Source: Parus major
Lineage: Eukaryota > Chordata > Aves > Passeriformes > Paridae
Length of the DNA: 64,000 nucleotides
Assembly: GCF_001522545.3 (NCBI RefSeq)
Contig: NC_031770.1
Coordinates: forward strand, 3,532,281-3,596,280
Direction: 5' to 3'
A program made the translations under genes and the position numbers. The notes under the pieces were generated by a model, which was not told the DNA's origin, did not search any database, and was given only the letters and a program-made list of their open reading frames with translations. Of the stretch, positions 61,401-62,585 are shown in pieces (within the stretch, counting starts at the first letter, position 1; each line of letters begins with the position of its first letter).

Positions 61401-62585
61401 CACAACATGAACTGGGAGTACAGGGTAGGAAACACCCCAGCTGACCTCACATTCCCAACATGTTCCCCTCCTGCAGTATTTACTATTTATTTCTTATTCT
61501 CAAGGTATTTCCACATCTCCCCAGAAGCAAAAATGCCCTAAATTCTTTATGTTTAAAATAGCAACACATTCCCAGGAATTCCTCTTCAAATATCTAAGGT
61601 GTTTTTGACATGAAATCTCCAGAATTGTGGTCATGACTGAAGCCAGATTTCAAAAAGTGTTAAAATGAAATTTGTAATAAAAGTATCCAGACAAAAGCAA
61701 GACACTGCTGCTGTGAGAGTCTGCCCATTAATAAAGTACTGGAGAGTGTGTGTGTGTGGCCCCCAACACAAACAAGAGTACATCACCCCCCCAGAGAAAC
61801 TTAAAAAGTGCATTATGAGGAAAATTCTACAATTTGCACATATTGCCTGTTATTTCACAAAAACTGCGATTTTGACTACTAAAATACATATTTTTCATTT
61901 AAATTCTTGACGGTTCTACCATTAAGTTTAGAGTTACTACAGAAGTGAATACATTTCCTGGAATACAATCCCACAGGTGAATCTTCTTGAAGATTTATGT
62001 GAGTCCTTTTAAAATTTTTCAACACACCTGAGTTATACAAAGTAGGACTTTGAAGAAAAAAAAAAAACAAACAACAATAGCATTGTCCCTCAAACCGGGT
62101 GGAGAACTAACAAGGTTGGGAGCCAGTGATGGCAACACAAGTCTTGGTTAAACAAATAATCCAGAGAAATGAGAAGATGGTAAAAAGGATATGAATTGGA
62201 TATGAATTACCTAGTTCTTATTTATACAACACCACAGAAATAATGGGCCATTATAGGTATTTATTTCAGGTATCTACATTTTTCTTGCCTACCTTCAAGC
62301 TTACCTTATTTCTATACTTTAATACAGAAAAGAAATCCAGAAACATTTAGAAATATTTTATGGCTACCATTTCAAACCATTTATTAACCCCCTGATCAGA
62401 GTATTTCTAATAAATGTCTCAGATTATCACTGCTCCCCCACTGTGTATAATCCATAGCAACAACAGAGAAAAACTGCAATCATATAAAGCACTTCAAGTA
62501 TTCAGAATAAGGTTCCTACTTACGTTTCTGTGTCTGAAACTAATGACTCATTATTACACACATCATTGAAGGTATGAAGTTGATT
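572..62585 (-). CDS. USP34: USP34, giant ubiquitin-specific protease (65 internal exons; both ends outside window)
   Basis: USP34 is a cysteine deubiquitinase that removes ubiquitin chains. From the literature on mammals it acts on axin in Wnt/beta-catenin signalling and on DNA-damage substrates. The exons join to 8152 nt (2717 codons plus one base) with no stop and match the human protein, as I remember it, almost residue for residue over about residues 335-3051. Order along the protein: helical repeat region, Ser/acidic linker with poly-His (wr 221-426), more helical repeats, ubiquitin-like segment (about wr 870-920), USP catalytic domain (about wr 1560-1905), then a long C-terminal helical region. 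Cys nucleophile is wr 1569 and catalytic His wr 1830. Their spacing of 261 equals my recollection of human C1903/H2164. All catalytic motifs are intact, so this is a functional gene and not a processed copy. Start, stop, promoter and UTRs lie beyond the window. Confidence 0.98.
1025..1151 (-). CDS. USP34: USP34 window exon 64 (127 bp)
   Basis: Reads SFNTLHMMYHEATACHVTGD, LVELLSIFLSVLKST, ends YLQRK plus one base (wr 2640-2681). Acceptor accag, donor GTTTGA (weak). Confidence 0.97.
1152..3404 (-). other. USP34 intron 63-64 (2253 bp)
   Basis: AT-rich intron holding the probable old CR1 fragment at 2372-2580. Nothing else recognised. Confidence 0.85.
2372..2580 (-). mobile_element. Probable older, diverged CR1 fragment
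   Basis: The + strand run gcatcatccagtccagccac, then ccttgacagatgtttgctcc and gacttccagttg, follows the order of another CR1 subfamily tail as I remember it (a 'tcatccctgacaggtgtttgtccaa' type), with many changes. The right boundary is uncertain. No other function is apparent. Confidence 0.45.
3405..3483 (-). CDS. USP34: USP34 window exon 63 (79 bp)
   Basis: Completes Ser, then AFRILLESDEDRLLVVFNRG, LILMTE (wr 2613-2639). Acceptor cctag, donor GTAATT. Confidence 0.97.
3484..5512 (-). other. USP34 introns either side of exon 62
   Basis: 822- and 1049-bp introns. The 3.9-5.3 kb stretch is somewhat richer in G and C than the other introns, and chance open frames occur on both strands, but none has a recognisable protein signature. 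Confidence 0.8.
4306..4463 (-). CDS. USP34: USP34 window exon 62 (158 bp)
   Basis: Reads AVEELFNLMQLFVAQRPDMR, EEEIEDIKQFKKTT, ends CWTTLI plus AG (wr 2561-2612). Acceptor tttag, donor GTACAG. Confidence 0.97.
5513..6147 (-). CDS. USP34: USP34 window exon 61 (635 bp, largest, GC-rich)
   Basis: Completes Ser, then AAYLLVSLIPSNSFRQMFRS and 191 more residues to SQYPG (wr 2349-2560). Contains LYVDAAVHGTTKLVPYFSF and ILADHDDQDVVLFNRG. It is nearly identical to human yet carries far more G, C and CpG than flanking introns. Acceptor ttgaag, donor GTAAGT. The opposite strand is open for 176 codons only as a by-product of this composition. Confidence 0.98.
6148..9211 (-). other. USP34 introns either side of exon 60
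   Basis: Introns of 973 and 1943 bp. No gene, repeat family or RNA recognised. Confidence 0.8.
7121..7268 (-). CDS. USP34: USP34 window exon 60 (148 bp)
   Basis: Reads VIEYNPSQCLDWLAVQTPRN, KLAHSWVLQNMENWVE, ends YPRVRT plus T (wr 2300-2348). Acceptor ttcag, donor GTAAGT. Confidence 0.97.
9212..9316 (-). CDS. USP34: USP34 window exon 59 (105 bp)
   Basis: Reads AANPFFKLLTMLMEFAGGPP, ends ILQRIWE (wr 2265-2299). Acceptor tacag, donor GTACAA. FKLLTMLMEF is shared with USP9X and USP24 relatives. Confidence 0.97.
9469..9484. repeat. (TA)8 microsatellite
   Basis: Perfect alternating TA in the intron upstream of exon 59, close to the larger TA-rich block. Confidence 0.95.
9540..9630. repeat. TA-rich simple-sequence block
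   Basis: About 90 bp of TA, ATT and TATG-type repeats with strong self-complementarity. Intron between exons 58 and 59. Confidence 0.9.
10319..10363 (-). CDS. USP34: USP34 window exon 58 (45 bp)
   Basis: Reads IVSMLFTSIAKLTPE (wr 2250-2264), 15 whole codons, so frame-preserving if skipped. Acceptor tcaag, donor GTATGT. The short intron before it contains an ATT microsatellite. Confidence 0.96.
10414..10456. repeat. (AAT)n microsatellite, about 14 units
   Basis: Uninterrupted aat repeats in the 153-bp intron between exons 57 and 58. On the transcript strand it reads ATT repeats, between the donor of exon 57 and the acceptor of exon 58. Likely length-polymorphic. Confidence 0.97.
10517..10621 (-). 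CDS. USP34: USP34 window exon 57 (105 bp)
   Basis: Reads GFPFLFQHIRDGINIRQTCN, ends NNRLAEH (wr 2215-2249). Acceptor tgcag, donor GTGAGT. Intron to exon 56 is 87 bp. Confidence 0.97.
10709..10757 (-). CDS. USP34: USP34 window exon 56 (49 bp)
   Basis: Completes Arg, then HLTLSQNDMAALTGGK (wr 2198-2214). Acceptor tttag, donor GTAAGT. Receives the GC-AG intron. Confidence 0.96.
11148..11299 (-). CDS. USP34: USP34 window exon 55 (152 bp), acidic Glu run and GC donor
   Basis: Reads PQVEVLSEEEGEEEEEEEDI, LSLAEEKYRPAALEK, ends EQSRSE plus AG (wr 2148-2197). The acidic run matches human. The donor is AG|GCAAGA, a GC splice donor: no GT is available that keeps the ERHLTLSQ reading with exon 56. Acceptor cttag. 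Confidence 0.95.
11829..11903 (-). CDS. USP34: USP34 window exon 54 (75 bp)
   Basis: Reads SQFLLSLQAISTMVHFYMGT, KGPEN (wr 2123-2147). Acceptor ttcag, donor GTAAGT. Intron to exon 53 is 83 bp. Confidence 0.97.
11987..12155 (-). CDS. USP34: USP34 window exon 53 (169 bp)
   Basis: Completes Cys, then SDDMDGPVEDIGSRSCVTRF, VKTLLSIMEHGVKPHSK, ends KMGEEE (wr 2066-2122). Acceptor gccag, donor GTGAGT. More CpG-rich than its introns. Confidence 0.97.
12661..12691. repeat. Bulged 12-bp stem-loop
   Basis: ATGGCAGC (12661-12668), bulge ATA, GTTA, loop TTAC, then TAAC and GCTGCCAT (12684-12691). Twelve pairs with one 3-nt bulge. Intron between exons 52 and 53. Confidence 0.93.
13267..13352 (-). CDS. 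USP34: USP34 window exon 52 (86 bp)
   Basis: Reads MFQRLCIHVIQRLRPVHAHL, YLQPGMED plus TG (wr 2038-2065). Donor CTG|GTAAAA. The split codon with exon 53 becomes TGC (Cys) where human has Gly as I recall it. Confidence 0.95.
14490..14570 (-). CDS. USP34: USP34 window exon 51 (81 bp)
   Basis: Reads WFLDRMADDDWWPMQILIKC, PNQIVRQ (wr 2011-2037). Acceptor tgcag, donor GTAAGA. Confidence 0.97.
15770..15835 (-). CDS. USP34: USP34 window exon 50 (66 bp)
   Basis: Reads PTMLQWIELLTKQFNNSQAA, CE (wr 1989-2010). Acceptor cacag, donor GTAAGT. Confidence 0.97.
16203..16250 (-). CDS. USP34: USP34 window exon 49 (48 bp)
   Basis: Reads LSTSFVLETFIHSKEK (wr 1973-1988), 16 whole codons, so skipping would keep frame. 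Acceptor tccag, donor GTATTC. Confidence 0.96.
16348..16423 (-). CDS. USP34: USP34 window exon 48 (76 bp)
   Basis: Completes Gly, then FMWQLCSSIPSTLPDPKAVS, LMTAK (wr 1947-1972). Acceptor tctag, donor GTAAGG. Introns of 96 and 97 bp flank it. Confidence 0.97.
16520..16584 (-). CDS. USP34: USP34 window exon 47 (65 bp)
   Basis: Reads WIWHDNMQFLQDKNIFEHTY, F plus GG (wr 1926-1946). First exon of the C-terminal helical region. Acceptor ttcag, donor GTAAGT. Confidence 0.97.
17512..17607 (-). CDS. USP34: USP34 window exon 46 (96 bp), end of USP domain
   Basis: Reads THSAYMLFYKRMEPEEENGK, ends SSELLE (wr 1894-1925). AYMLFYKR is the closing USP strand. Acceptor ccaag, donor GTACAA. Intron to exon 45 is 95 bp. 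Confidence 0.97.
17703..17756 (-). CDS. USP34: USP34 window exon 45 (54 bp)
   Basis: Reads TKTYDSVTDKFMDFSFEK (wr 1876-1893), 18 whole codons. Acceptor gacag, donor GTATTT. Insert before the last strand of the USP fold. Confidence 0.97.
18627..18705 (-). CDS. USP34: USP34 window exon 44 (79 bp), FND catalytic motif
   Basis: Completes Trp, then YLFNDAEVKPFDSAQLASEC, ends GGEMT (wr 1849-1875). FND supplies the third catalytic residue (Asn 18695-18693 or Asp 18692-18690). Acceptor tgcag, donor GTAAGT. Confidence 0.97.
19462..19615 (-). CDS. USP34: USP34 window exon 43 (154 bp), His box
   Basis: Completes Gly, then FKEDGGYLKETESYEYDLIG, VTVHTGTADGGHYYSFIRD, ends YKNNK plus TG (wr 1798-1848). 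Catalytic His codon CAT at 19520-19518 (wr 1830). The loop DGGYLKET differs clearly from my recollection of human here. Acceptor ttcag, donor GTGAGC. Confidence 0.98.
19941..20113 (-). CDS. USP34: USP34 window exon 42 (173 bp)
   Basis: Completes Arg, then ACFKKLPRILSFNTMRYTFN, MVTMMKEKVNTHFSFP, ends GKNDRKE plus one base (wr 1740-1797). LPRILSF is the USP substrate-path motif. Acceptor ttcag, donor GTTTGC (weak). Confidence 0.97.
21062..21156 (-). CDS. USP34: USP34 window exon 41 (95 bp), CXXC knuckle
   Basis: Reads ESLDEVTIKDTLEGDNMYTC, SHCGKKVRAEK plus AG (wr 1709-1739). CSHC is the visible zinc-type pair. Acceptor tgtag, donor GTGTGG (weak). Confidence 0.97.
21812..21889 (-). CDS. USP34: USP34 window exon 40 (78 bp)
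   Basis: Reads DCEHVSQTAEEFYTVRCQVA, ends DMKNIY (wr 1683-1708). Sits where the first CXXC of classic USP fingers would be; here C-X-X-H is seen (DCEHVS). Acceptor ttcag, donor GTAAGT. Confidence 0.97.
21993..22049 (-). CDS. USP34: USP34 window exon 39 (57 bp)
   Basis: Reads KNTVKSLFGGVITNNVVSL (wr 1664-1682), matching the USP signature where the fingers begin (LFGG). Acceptor cacag, donor GTAAGT. Introns of 88 and 103 bp flank it. Confidence 0.97.
22138..22284 (-). CDS. USP34: USP34 window exon 38 (147 bp)
   Basis: Reads ESECKAYNPRPFCKTYTMDK, QPLNTGEQKDMTEFF, ends EEMSPEL (wr 1615-1663). QKDMTEFF is the USP QQDAxEF-type segment. Acceptor ccacag, donor GTGAGT. Confidence 0.98.
22285..24481 (-). 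other. USP34 introns either side of exon 37
   Basis: Introns of 1132 and 999 bp, AT-rich, with short T runs. Nothing recognised. Confidence 0.8.
23417..23482 (-). CDS. USP34: USP34 window exon 37 (66 bp)
   Basis: Reads YSEDMKHKTTLLELQKMFTY then LM (wr 1593-1614), the thumb-helix region after the Cys box. Acceptor gttag, donor GTAGGT. Confidence 0.97.
24482..24645 (-). CDS. USP34: USP34 window exon 36 (164 bp), Cys box
   Basis: Completes Ser, then SHAPYKWDYWPHDDVRAECR, FVGLTNLGATCYLAST, ends QAIFTAK (wr 1538-1592). The TGT nucleophile codon is at 24553-24551 (wr 1569). Acceptor cacag, donor GTGAGT. The junction with exon 35 gives M-Q-S-S-H, one Ser more than the human sequence as I recall it. 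Confidence 0.97.
24646..27744 (-). other. USP34 intron 35 (3099 bp), before the catalytic domain
   Basis: Second largest intron, just upstream of the Cys-box exon. It has several chance frames under 115 codons and no recognisable repeat, RNA or coding signature. An old, unrecognisable transposon remnant in 25.8-26.8 kb cannot be excluded. Confidence 0.75.
27745..27928 (-). CDS. USP34: USP34 window exon 35 (184 bp)
   Basis: Reads EFLRDIFNLLFLLPSLKDRQ, through AAAYDLLVEMVKG, ends AQHMQ plus T (wr 1477-1537). Donor read as CAGT|GTAAGA because only this choice keeps the SHAPYKW frame of exon 36. Last exon before the catalytic domain, followed by a 3.1-kb intron. Confidence 0.95.
28593..28623. 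repeat. AT-rich inverted repeat
   Basis: AAAACTGAT (28597-28605) and ATCAGTTTT (28611-28619) form a 9-bp stem around TTTAT, extended by tata on the outside with one unpaired base. Intron between exons 34 and 35. Confidence 0.9.
29113..29233 (-). CDS. USP34: USP34 window exon 34 (121 bp)
   Basis: Completes Ser, then REILDHQDGNIEDDGLTGLL, ends FKFSREGQ (wr 1436-1476). Acceptor tccag, donor GTGAGA. Confidence 0.97.
29336..29391 (-). CDS. USP34: USP34 window exon 33 (56 bp)
   Basis: Reads TTLLDLDALARHLADCIR plus AG (wr 1418-1435). Acceptor atcag, donor GTGAGC. Small exon, 102 bp from exon 34. Confidence 0.96.
29831..29935 (-). CDS. USP34: USP34 window exon 32 (105 bp)
   Basis: Reads IEDYEEETVLRPGCKEYFWL, ends HVKDASQ (wr 1383-1417). 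Acceptor ccacag, donor GTAGGT. Confidence 0.97.
30532..30684 (-). CDS. USP34: USP34 window exon 31 (153 bp)
   Basis: Fifty-one whole codons: TAVRHESCNGLYKLSLSGLD, through SINRSFLLLAASTLL, ends QALKPIR (wr 1332-1382). Acceptor cctag, donor GTAAGG. Confidence 0.97.
31744..31868 (-). CDS. USP34: USP34 window exon 30 (125 bp)
   Basis: Completes Val, then THYSMWLLVSWAHCCSLVKS, ends LTLLIPE (wr 1290-1331). Acceptor ttcag, donor GTATGG. Separated from exon 29 by the minisatellite-bearing intron. Confidence 0.97.
33080..33515. repeat. Diverged minisatellite, about 11-12 units of ~39-42 bp
   Basis: Repeated core on the + strand is GAAAACCYGGACYGGATTT followed by a variable half such as cacctggaattaggact or cctggaaagtggatcggg. 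Units are clear at about 33080, 33198, 33236, 33279, 33360, 33433 and 33479, with degenerate or shortened copies between. It is CG-richer than its surroundings. It lies in the intron after exon 29, starting 123 bp past that donor on the transcript strand. Confidence 0.88.
33639..33679 (-). CDS. USP34: USP34 window exon 29 (41-bp microexon)
   Basis: Shortest after exon 6. Completes Arg, then VLKAQSDHRSRHE plus one base (wr 1276-1289). At 41 nt it is not a multiple of three, so skipping would shift the frame. Acceptor atcag, donor GTCAGT (weak). A minisatellite begins 123 bp past this donor. Confidence 0.95.
34680..34762 (-). CDS. USP34: USP34 window exon 28 (83 bp)
   Basis: Reads VFLVLVQGTSLIQRLMSVAY and ends DNLAP plus AG (wr 1249-1275). 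Acceptor taaag, donor GTACAA (weak). Confidence 0.96.
36077..36277 (-). CDS. USP34: USP34 window exon 27 (201 bp)
   Basis: Sixty-seven whole codons: WQLDCLACLLKLICQFAVDP, through HDVFAWSGVAESHRK, ends HIPRLTE (wr 1182-1248). Acceptor cccag, donor GTAGGA. The basic stretch HRKRTWPGKSRK is conserved with human. Confidence 0.97.
36884..36943. repeat. Compound TATA/GATA/CA microsatellite
   Basis: tatagata units merge into tata and then a (CA)n run ending at 36943. Lies in the 857-bp intron between exons 26 and 27. Likely polymorphic. Confidence 0.93.
37135..37221 (-). CDS. USP34: USP34 window exon 26 (87 bp)
   Basis: Reads FVAAGGLQQLLEIFNSGILE and ends QESWTV (wr 1153-1181), a helical repeat. 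Acceptor ttacag, donor GTAAGT. Confidence 0.97.
37545..37628 (-). CDS. USP34: USP34 window exon 25 (84 bp)
   Basis: Reads GSYSDLYPDSDDSSEDQIEN and ends SKNTWSCK (wr 1125-1152). Acidic surface loop. Acceptor tttag, donor GTTTGT. Intron to exon 24 is 116 bp. Confidence 0.96.
37745..37867 (-). CDS. USP34: USP34 window exon 24 (123 bp)
   Basis: Reads GNDGFSWKDLLRIKSAHKLL, through YALEIIEALGKPNRR, ends REST (wr 1084-1124). Leading G comes from the acceptor ttaag|GGT; from memory human reads SNDGF here. Donor GTAATT. Confidence 0.96.
38614..38739 (-). CDS. USP34: USP34 window exon 23 (126 bp)
   Basis: Reads SARCEELHLHAENLSRRVWE, through LLMLLPTCPNML, ends NISDEQ (wr 1042-1083). Leads with SA where human has SL. 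Acceptor gtcag, donor GTGAAC (weak). Confidence 0.96.
39350..39559 (-). CDS. USP34: USP34 window exon 22 (210 bp)
   Basis: Seventy whole codons: MVFVSLGAPRRERKGEGVQL, then LPPPQKDNIPMLLLLQEP, ends EVAMEDSE (wr 972-1041). Acceptor ttgcag, donor GTAATT. Confidence 0.97.
39904..40004 (-). CDS. USP34: USP34 window exon 21 (101 bp)
   Basis: Completes Gly, then GLMGPVRMISSGHELTTDYD and ends GFKDMQ (wr 938-971). Acceptor cctag, donor GTACTG. Separated from exon 20 by a 1582-bp intron. Confidence 0.96.
41587..41734 (-). CDS. USP34: USP34 window exon 20 (148 bp), ubiquitin-like segment
   Basis: Reads MTIEMYPSDQVADLRAEVTH, ends QSSRKGDFP plus one base (wr 889-937). The beta-then-helix pattern continues the ubiquitin-like segment of exon 19. 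Acceptor ttcag, donor GTGAGC. Only 96 bp from exon 19. Confidence 0.97.
41831..41957 (-). CDS. USP34: USP34 window exon 19 (127 bp), start of ubiquitin-like segment
   Basis: Completes Arg, then FAYHLRQWQIEGTGISSHLK, ends PLRIVCQPAGLPDK (wr 846-888). LPLRIVCQP with the MTIEMYPSDQV of exon 20 resembles the ubiquitin-like segment shared by USP9X, USP24 and USP34. Acceptor cctaag, donor GTGAGT. Confidence 0.96.
42371..42530 (-). CDS. USP34: USP34 window exon 18 (160 bp)
   Basis: Completes Gly, then KTGLEKEQEFISKCMESLMI, through LEQDSHSSLTIIERG, ends FRR plus AG (wr 793-845). Acceptor ttgcag, donor GTAAAA. Confidence 0.96.
42670..42769 (-). CDS. USP34: USP34 window exon 17 (100 bp)
   Basis: Reads LCGMDQFWGIALRAQSGDVS and ends NSYYIN plus one base (wr 760-792). 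Acceptor aacag, donor GTATCA, a weak donor. Next intron is 139 bp. Confidence 0.96.
43470..43583 (-). CDS. USP34: USP34 window exon 16 (114 bp)
   Basis: Reads MPQLKPETISMTGLNLFQHL and ends YDGGSNSE (wr 722-759), 38 whole codons. Acceptor tttag, donor GTGAGC. Confidence 0.97.
43985..44025. repeat. Perfect 14-bp inverted repeat, 13-nt loop
   Basis: ATCTATCCATTTTG at 43985-43998 pairs perfectly with 44012-44025. Intron between exons 15 and 16. Function unknown. Confidence 0.95.
44465..44619 (-). CDS. USP34: USP34 window exon 15 (155 bp)
   Basis: Completes Arg, then LSLEQVDILWHCLVEDSECY, through DALHWFLNQVRSKD, ends HLFLEK (wr 670-721). Acceptor ttgtag, donor GTATGT. Very strongly conserved with human. 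Confidence 0.97.
45192..45274 (-). CDS. USP34: USP34 window exon 14 (83 bp)
   Basis: Completes Leu, then YSHSAEVQVRLQFLTCVFST and ends GSPDHF plus one base (wr 642-669). Acceptor tttag, donor GTGAGT. Confidence 0.96.
46338..46433 (-). CDS. USP34: USP34 window exon 13 (96 bp)
   Basis: Completes Met, then WAEKELNMMKLFFDNLVHYI and ends GRHKHA plus CT (wr 610-641). Acceptor tcacag, donor GTAAGT. Confidence 0.96.
46919..47008 (-). CDS. USP34: USP34 window exon 12 (90 bp)
   Basis: Completes Arg, then SVVVSLRLLPKLFGTFQQFG and ends THWIT plus AT of Met (wr 580-609). Acceptor cctcag, donor GTAAGT. A CR1 LINE tail begins about 130 bp upstream of its acceptor. Confidence 0.96.
47141..47615 (-). mobile_element. 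CR1 LINE 3' fragment
   Basis: About 475 bp of the 3' end of a chicken-repeat-1 retrotransposon. Diagnostic pieces on the + strand are gggttggaagggactttaaa, ctgccaacagcagggacatt, cttctctgggcaacctgg and cctaggctgaacaatctc. The order matches the reverse complement of CR1, so the element has the same sense as USP34. Its terminal short repeat is decayed to atcataaatcagagtcat. It is 5' truncated, carries no intact ORF and is inactive. It lies in the intron upstream of exon 12. Confidence 0.93.
48304..48431 (-). CDS. USP34: USP34 window exon 11 (128 bp)
   Basis: Reads IHLSEGLINEAEKLLCSLVC then WFTDRQIRMRFIEGC, ends with AG of a split Arg codon (wr 538-579). Helical repeat. Acceptor ctgtag, donor GTAACT. 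Confidence 0.96.
48515..48630 (-). CDS. USP34: USP34 window exon 10 (116 bp)
   Basis: Completes Gly, then PAVHKHQYNSNAVTDINLDN and ends LVQDEDA (wr 499-537). Acceptor gtgcag, donor GTGAGT. Separated from exon 11 by only 83 bp. Confidence 0.96.
48631..50340 (-). other. USP34 intron between exons 9 and 10 (1710 bp)
   Basis: Holds a small nested inverted repeat near 48958-48993 (GTGGT with ACCAC outside GGAG-TTAT-CTCC). Otherwise nothing recognised. Confidence 0.75.
50341..50555 (-). CDS. USP34: USP34 window exon 9 (215 bp)
   Basis: Completes Gly, then HMVDDMLSADDVSCSSSQVS, an acidic stretch GEESGCEEELV, and a helical end NLASIYHEHLSQ (wr 427-498). Acceptor ttgcag, donor GTAAGA. Marks the return from linker to folded helical region. 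Confidence 0.96.
51030..51649 (-). CDS. USP34: USP34 window exon 8 (620 bp): Ser/acidic linker with poly-His
   Basis: Second largest exon visible, 206 codons plus two bases (wr 221-426). It opens ESMQGSSDETANSGEDGSSG, continues through Ser/Gly runs and an acidic stretch (EEEDEEEED), and ends NCRQFIGPQ, 13 His, DG. Predicted disordered. It is richer in CpG than the surrounding introns. Donor is G|GTAGGT, chosen because it gives GGG CAT with exon 9 (DGHM). It diverges from human more than other exons, as expected for a linker. Confidence 0.95.
51035..51073 (-). repeat. USP34: Trinucleotide tract coding 13 consecutive histidines
   Basis: On the coding strand this is 13 CAC/CAT codons, ten CAC and three CAT, between GPQ and DG at the end of exon 8. 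Human USP34 also has a poly-His run here from memory, so the tract is ancient. The three CAT interruptions should slow repeat-length mutation. Confidence 0.93.
52091..52221 (-). CDS. USP34: USP34 window exon 7 (131 bp)
   Basis: Starts by completing a Trp codon, then SPAASPQSSDNSDTHQSGGS, through DIEMEEQLINRTK, ending SDTE (wr 177-220). Polar, Ser/Asp-rich start of the low-complexity linker. Acceptor aattag, donor GTAAGA. Confidence 0.95.
52575..52610 (-). CDS. USP34: USP34 window exon 6 (36 bp, frame-preserving small exon)
   Basis: Only 36 bp. It encodes EEEELRRAAPSP (wr 165-176) with split codons at both ends (phase 1 in, phase 1 out). Removing it would join G| to |GG in frame, so it is a candidate cassette exon. 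Acceptor ctttcag, donor GTAAGT. It sits where the helical region gives way to the charged linker. Confidence 0.93.
53095..53135. repeat. Perfect 15-bp inverted repeat, 11-nt loop
   Basis: TTTTGTCCAAACTCA at 53095-53109 pairs perfectly with 53121-53135. It lies in the intron after exon 5, 53 nt past its donor, before the 36-nt exon 6. Confidence 0.95.
53189..53318 (-). CDS. USP34: USP34 window exon 5 (130 bp)
   Basis: Reads TLYLASMLIKALWNNALAAK and ends MGNKK plus one base (wr 122-164). The donor GTGTGT is weaker than most in this gene. A perfect 15-bp hairpin lies in the intron 53 nt past this donor, ahead of the very short exon 6. Confidence 0.96.
53704..53829 (-). CDS. USP34: USP34 window exon 4 (126 bp)
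   Basis: Reads LKHCSRYIHDLFPSLIKNLD, then PVPLRHLLNLV and ends HTEQ (wr 80-121), 42 whole codons. Acceptor ttgtag, donor GTAAAG. The stretch TLHPSA differs from the remembered human ALEPSV, a mild lineage difference. Confidence 0.96.
53830..55802 (-). other. USP34 intron 3-4 (1973 bp)
   Basis: AT-rich, no recognisable coding, repeat-family or RNA feature. Confidence 0.8.
55803..55895 (-). CDS. USP34: USP34 window exon 3 (93 bp)
   Basis: Reads IIKQCQVILNFLAAEGRLST and ends IWAAAQ (wr 49-79), 31 whole codons. Alternating hydrophobic positions fit amphipathic helices of the N-terminal repeat region. Acceptor ctgcag, donor GTATAT. Confidence 0.96.
55985..56066 (-). CDS. USP34: USP34 window exon 2 (82 bp)
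   Basis: Completes the Thr codon of exon 1, then reads SIAKELADWLISNNVVEHIF and on to NLHIE (wr 21-48). Helical, ARM-like composition. Acceptor cttcag, donor GTTTGT. Preceded by the largest intron of the window (6457 bp), followed by one of the shortest (89 bp). Confidence 0.96.
56067..62523 (-). other. USP34 intron 1-2 (6457 bp), largest in window
   Basis: Contains a T22 run and many chance short frames. No exon joining in frame between exon 1 and exon 2 is missing, since SDTE/T/SIAK is continuous. No transposon family recognised. Confidence 0.8.
56237..56258. repeat. T22 homopolymer
   Basis: Twenty-two T on the + strand, A on the transcript strand, 171 bp upstream of the exon 2 acceptor. 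No retroelement body is recognised next to it. Confidence 0.95.
62524..62585 (-). CDS. USP34: USP34 window exon 1 (62 bp)
   Basis: Most 5' coding exon visible. It reads NQLHTFNDVCNNESLVSDTE (wr 1-20) and ends inside a Thr codon (AC|G). Acceptor is ctgtag, donor GTAAGT. The preceding exon, expected to end near LAGLSQIT, is not found in 62586-64000 and must lie to the right of the window. Confidence 0.95.
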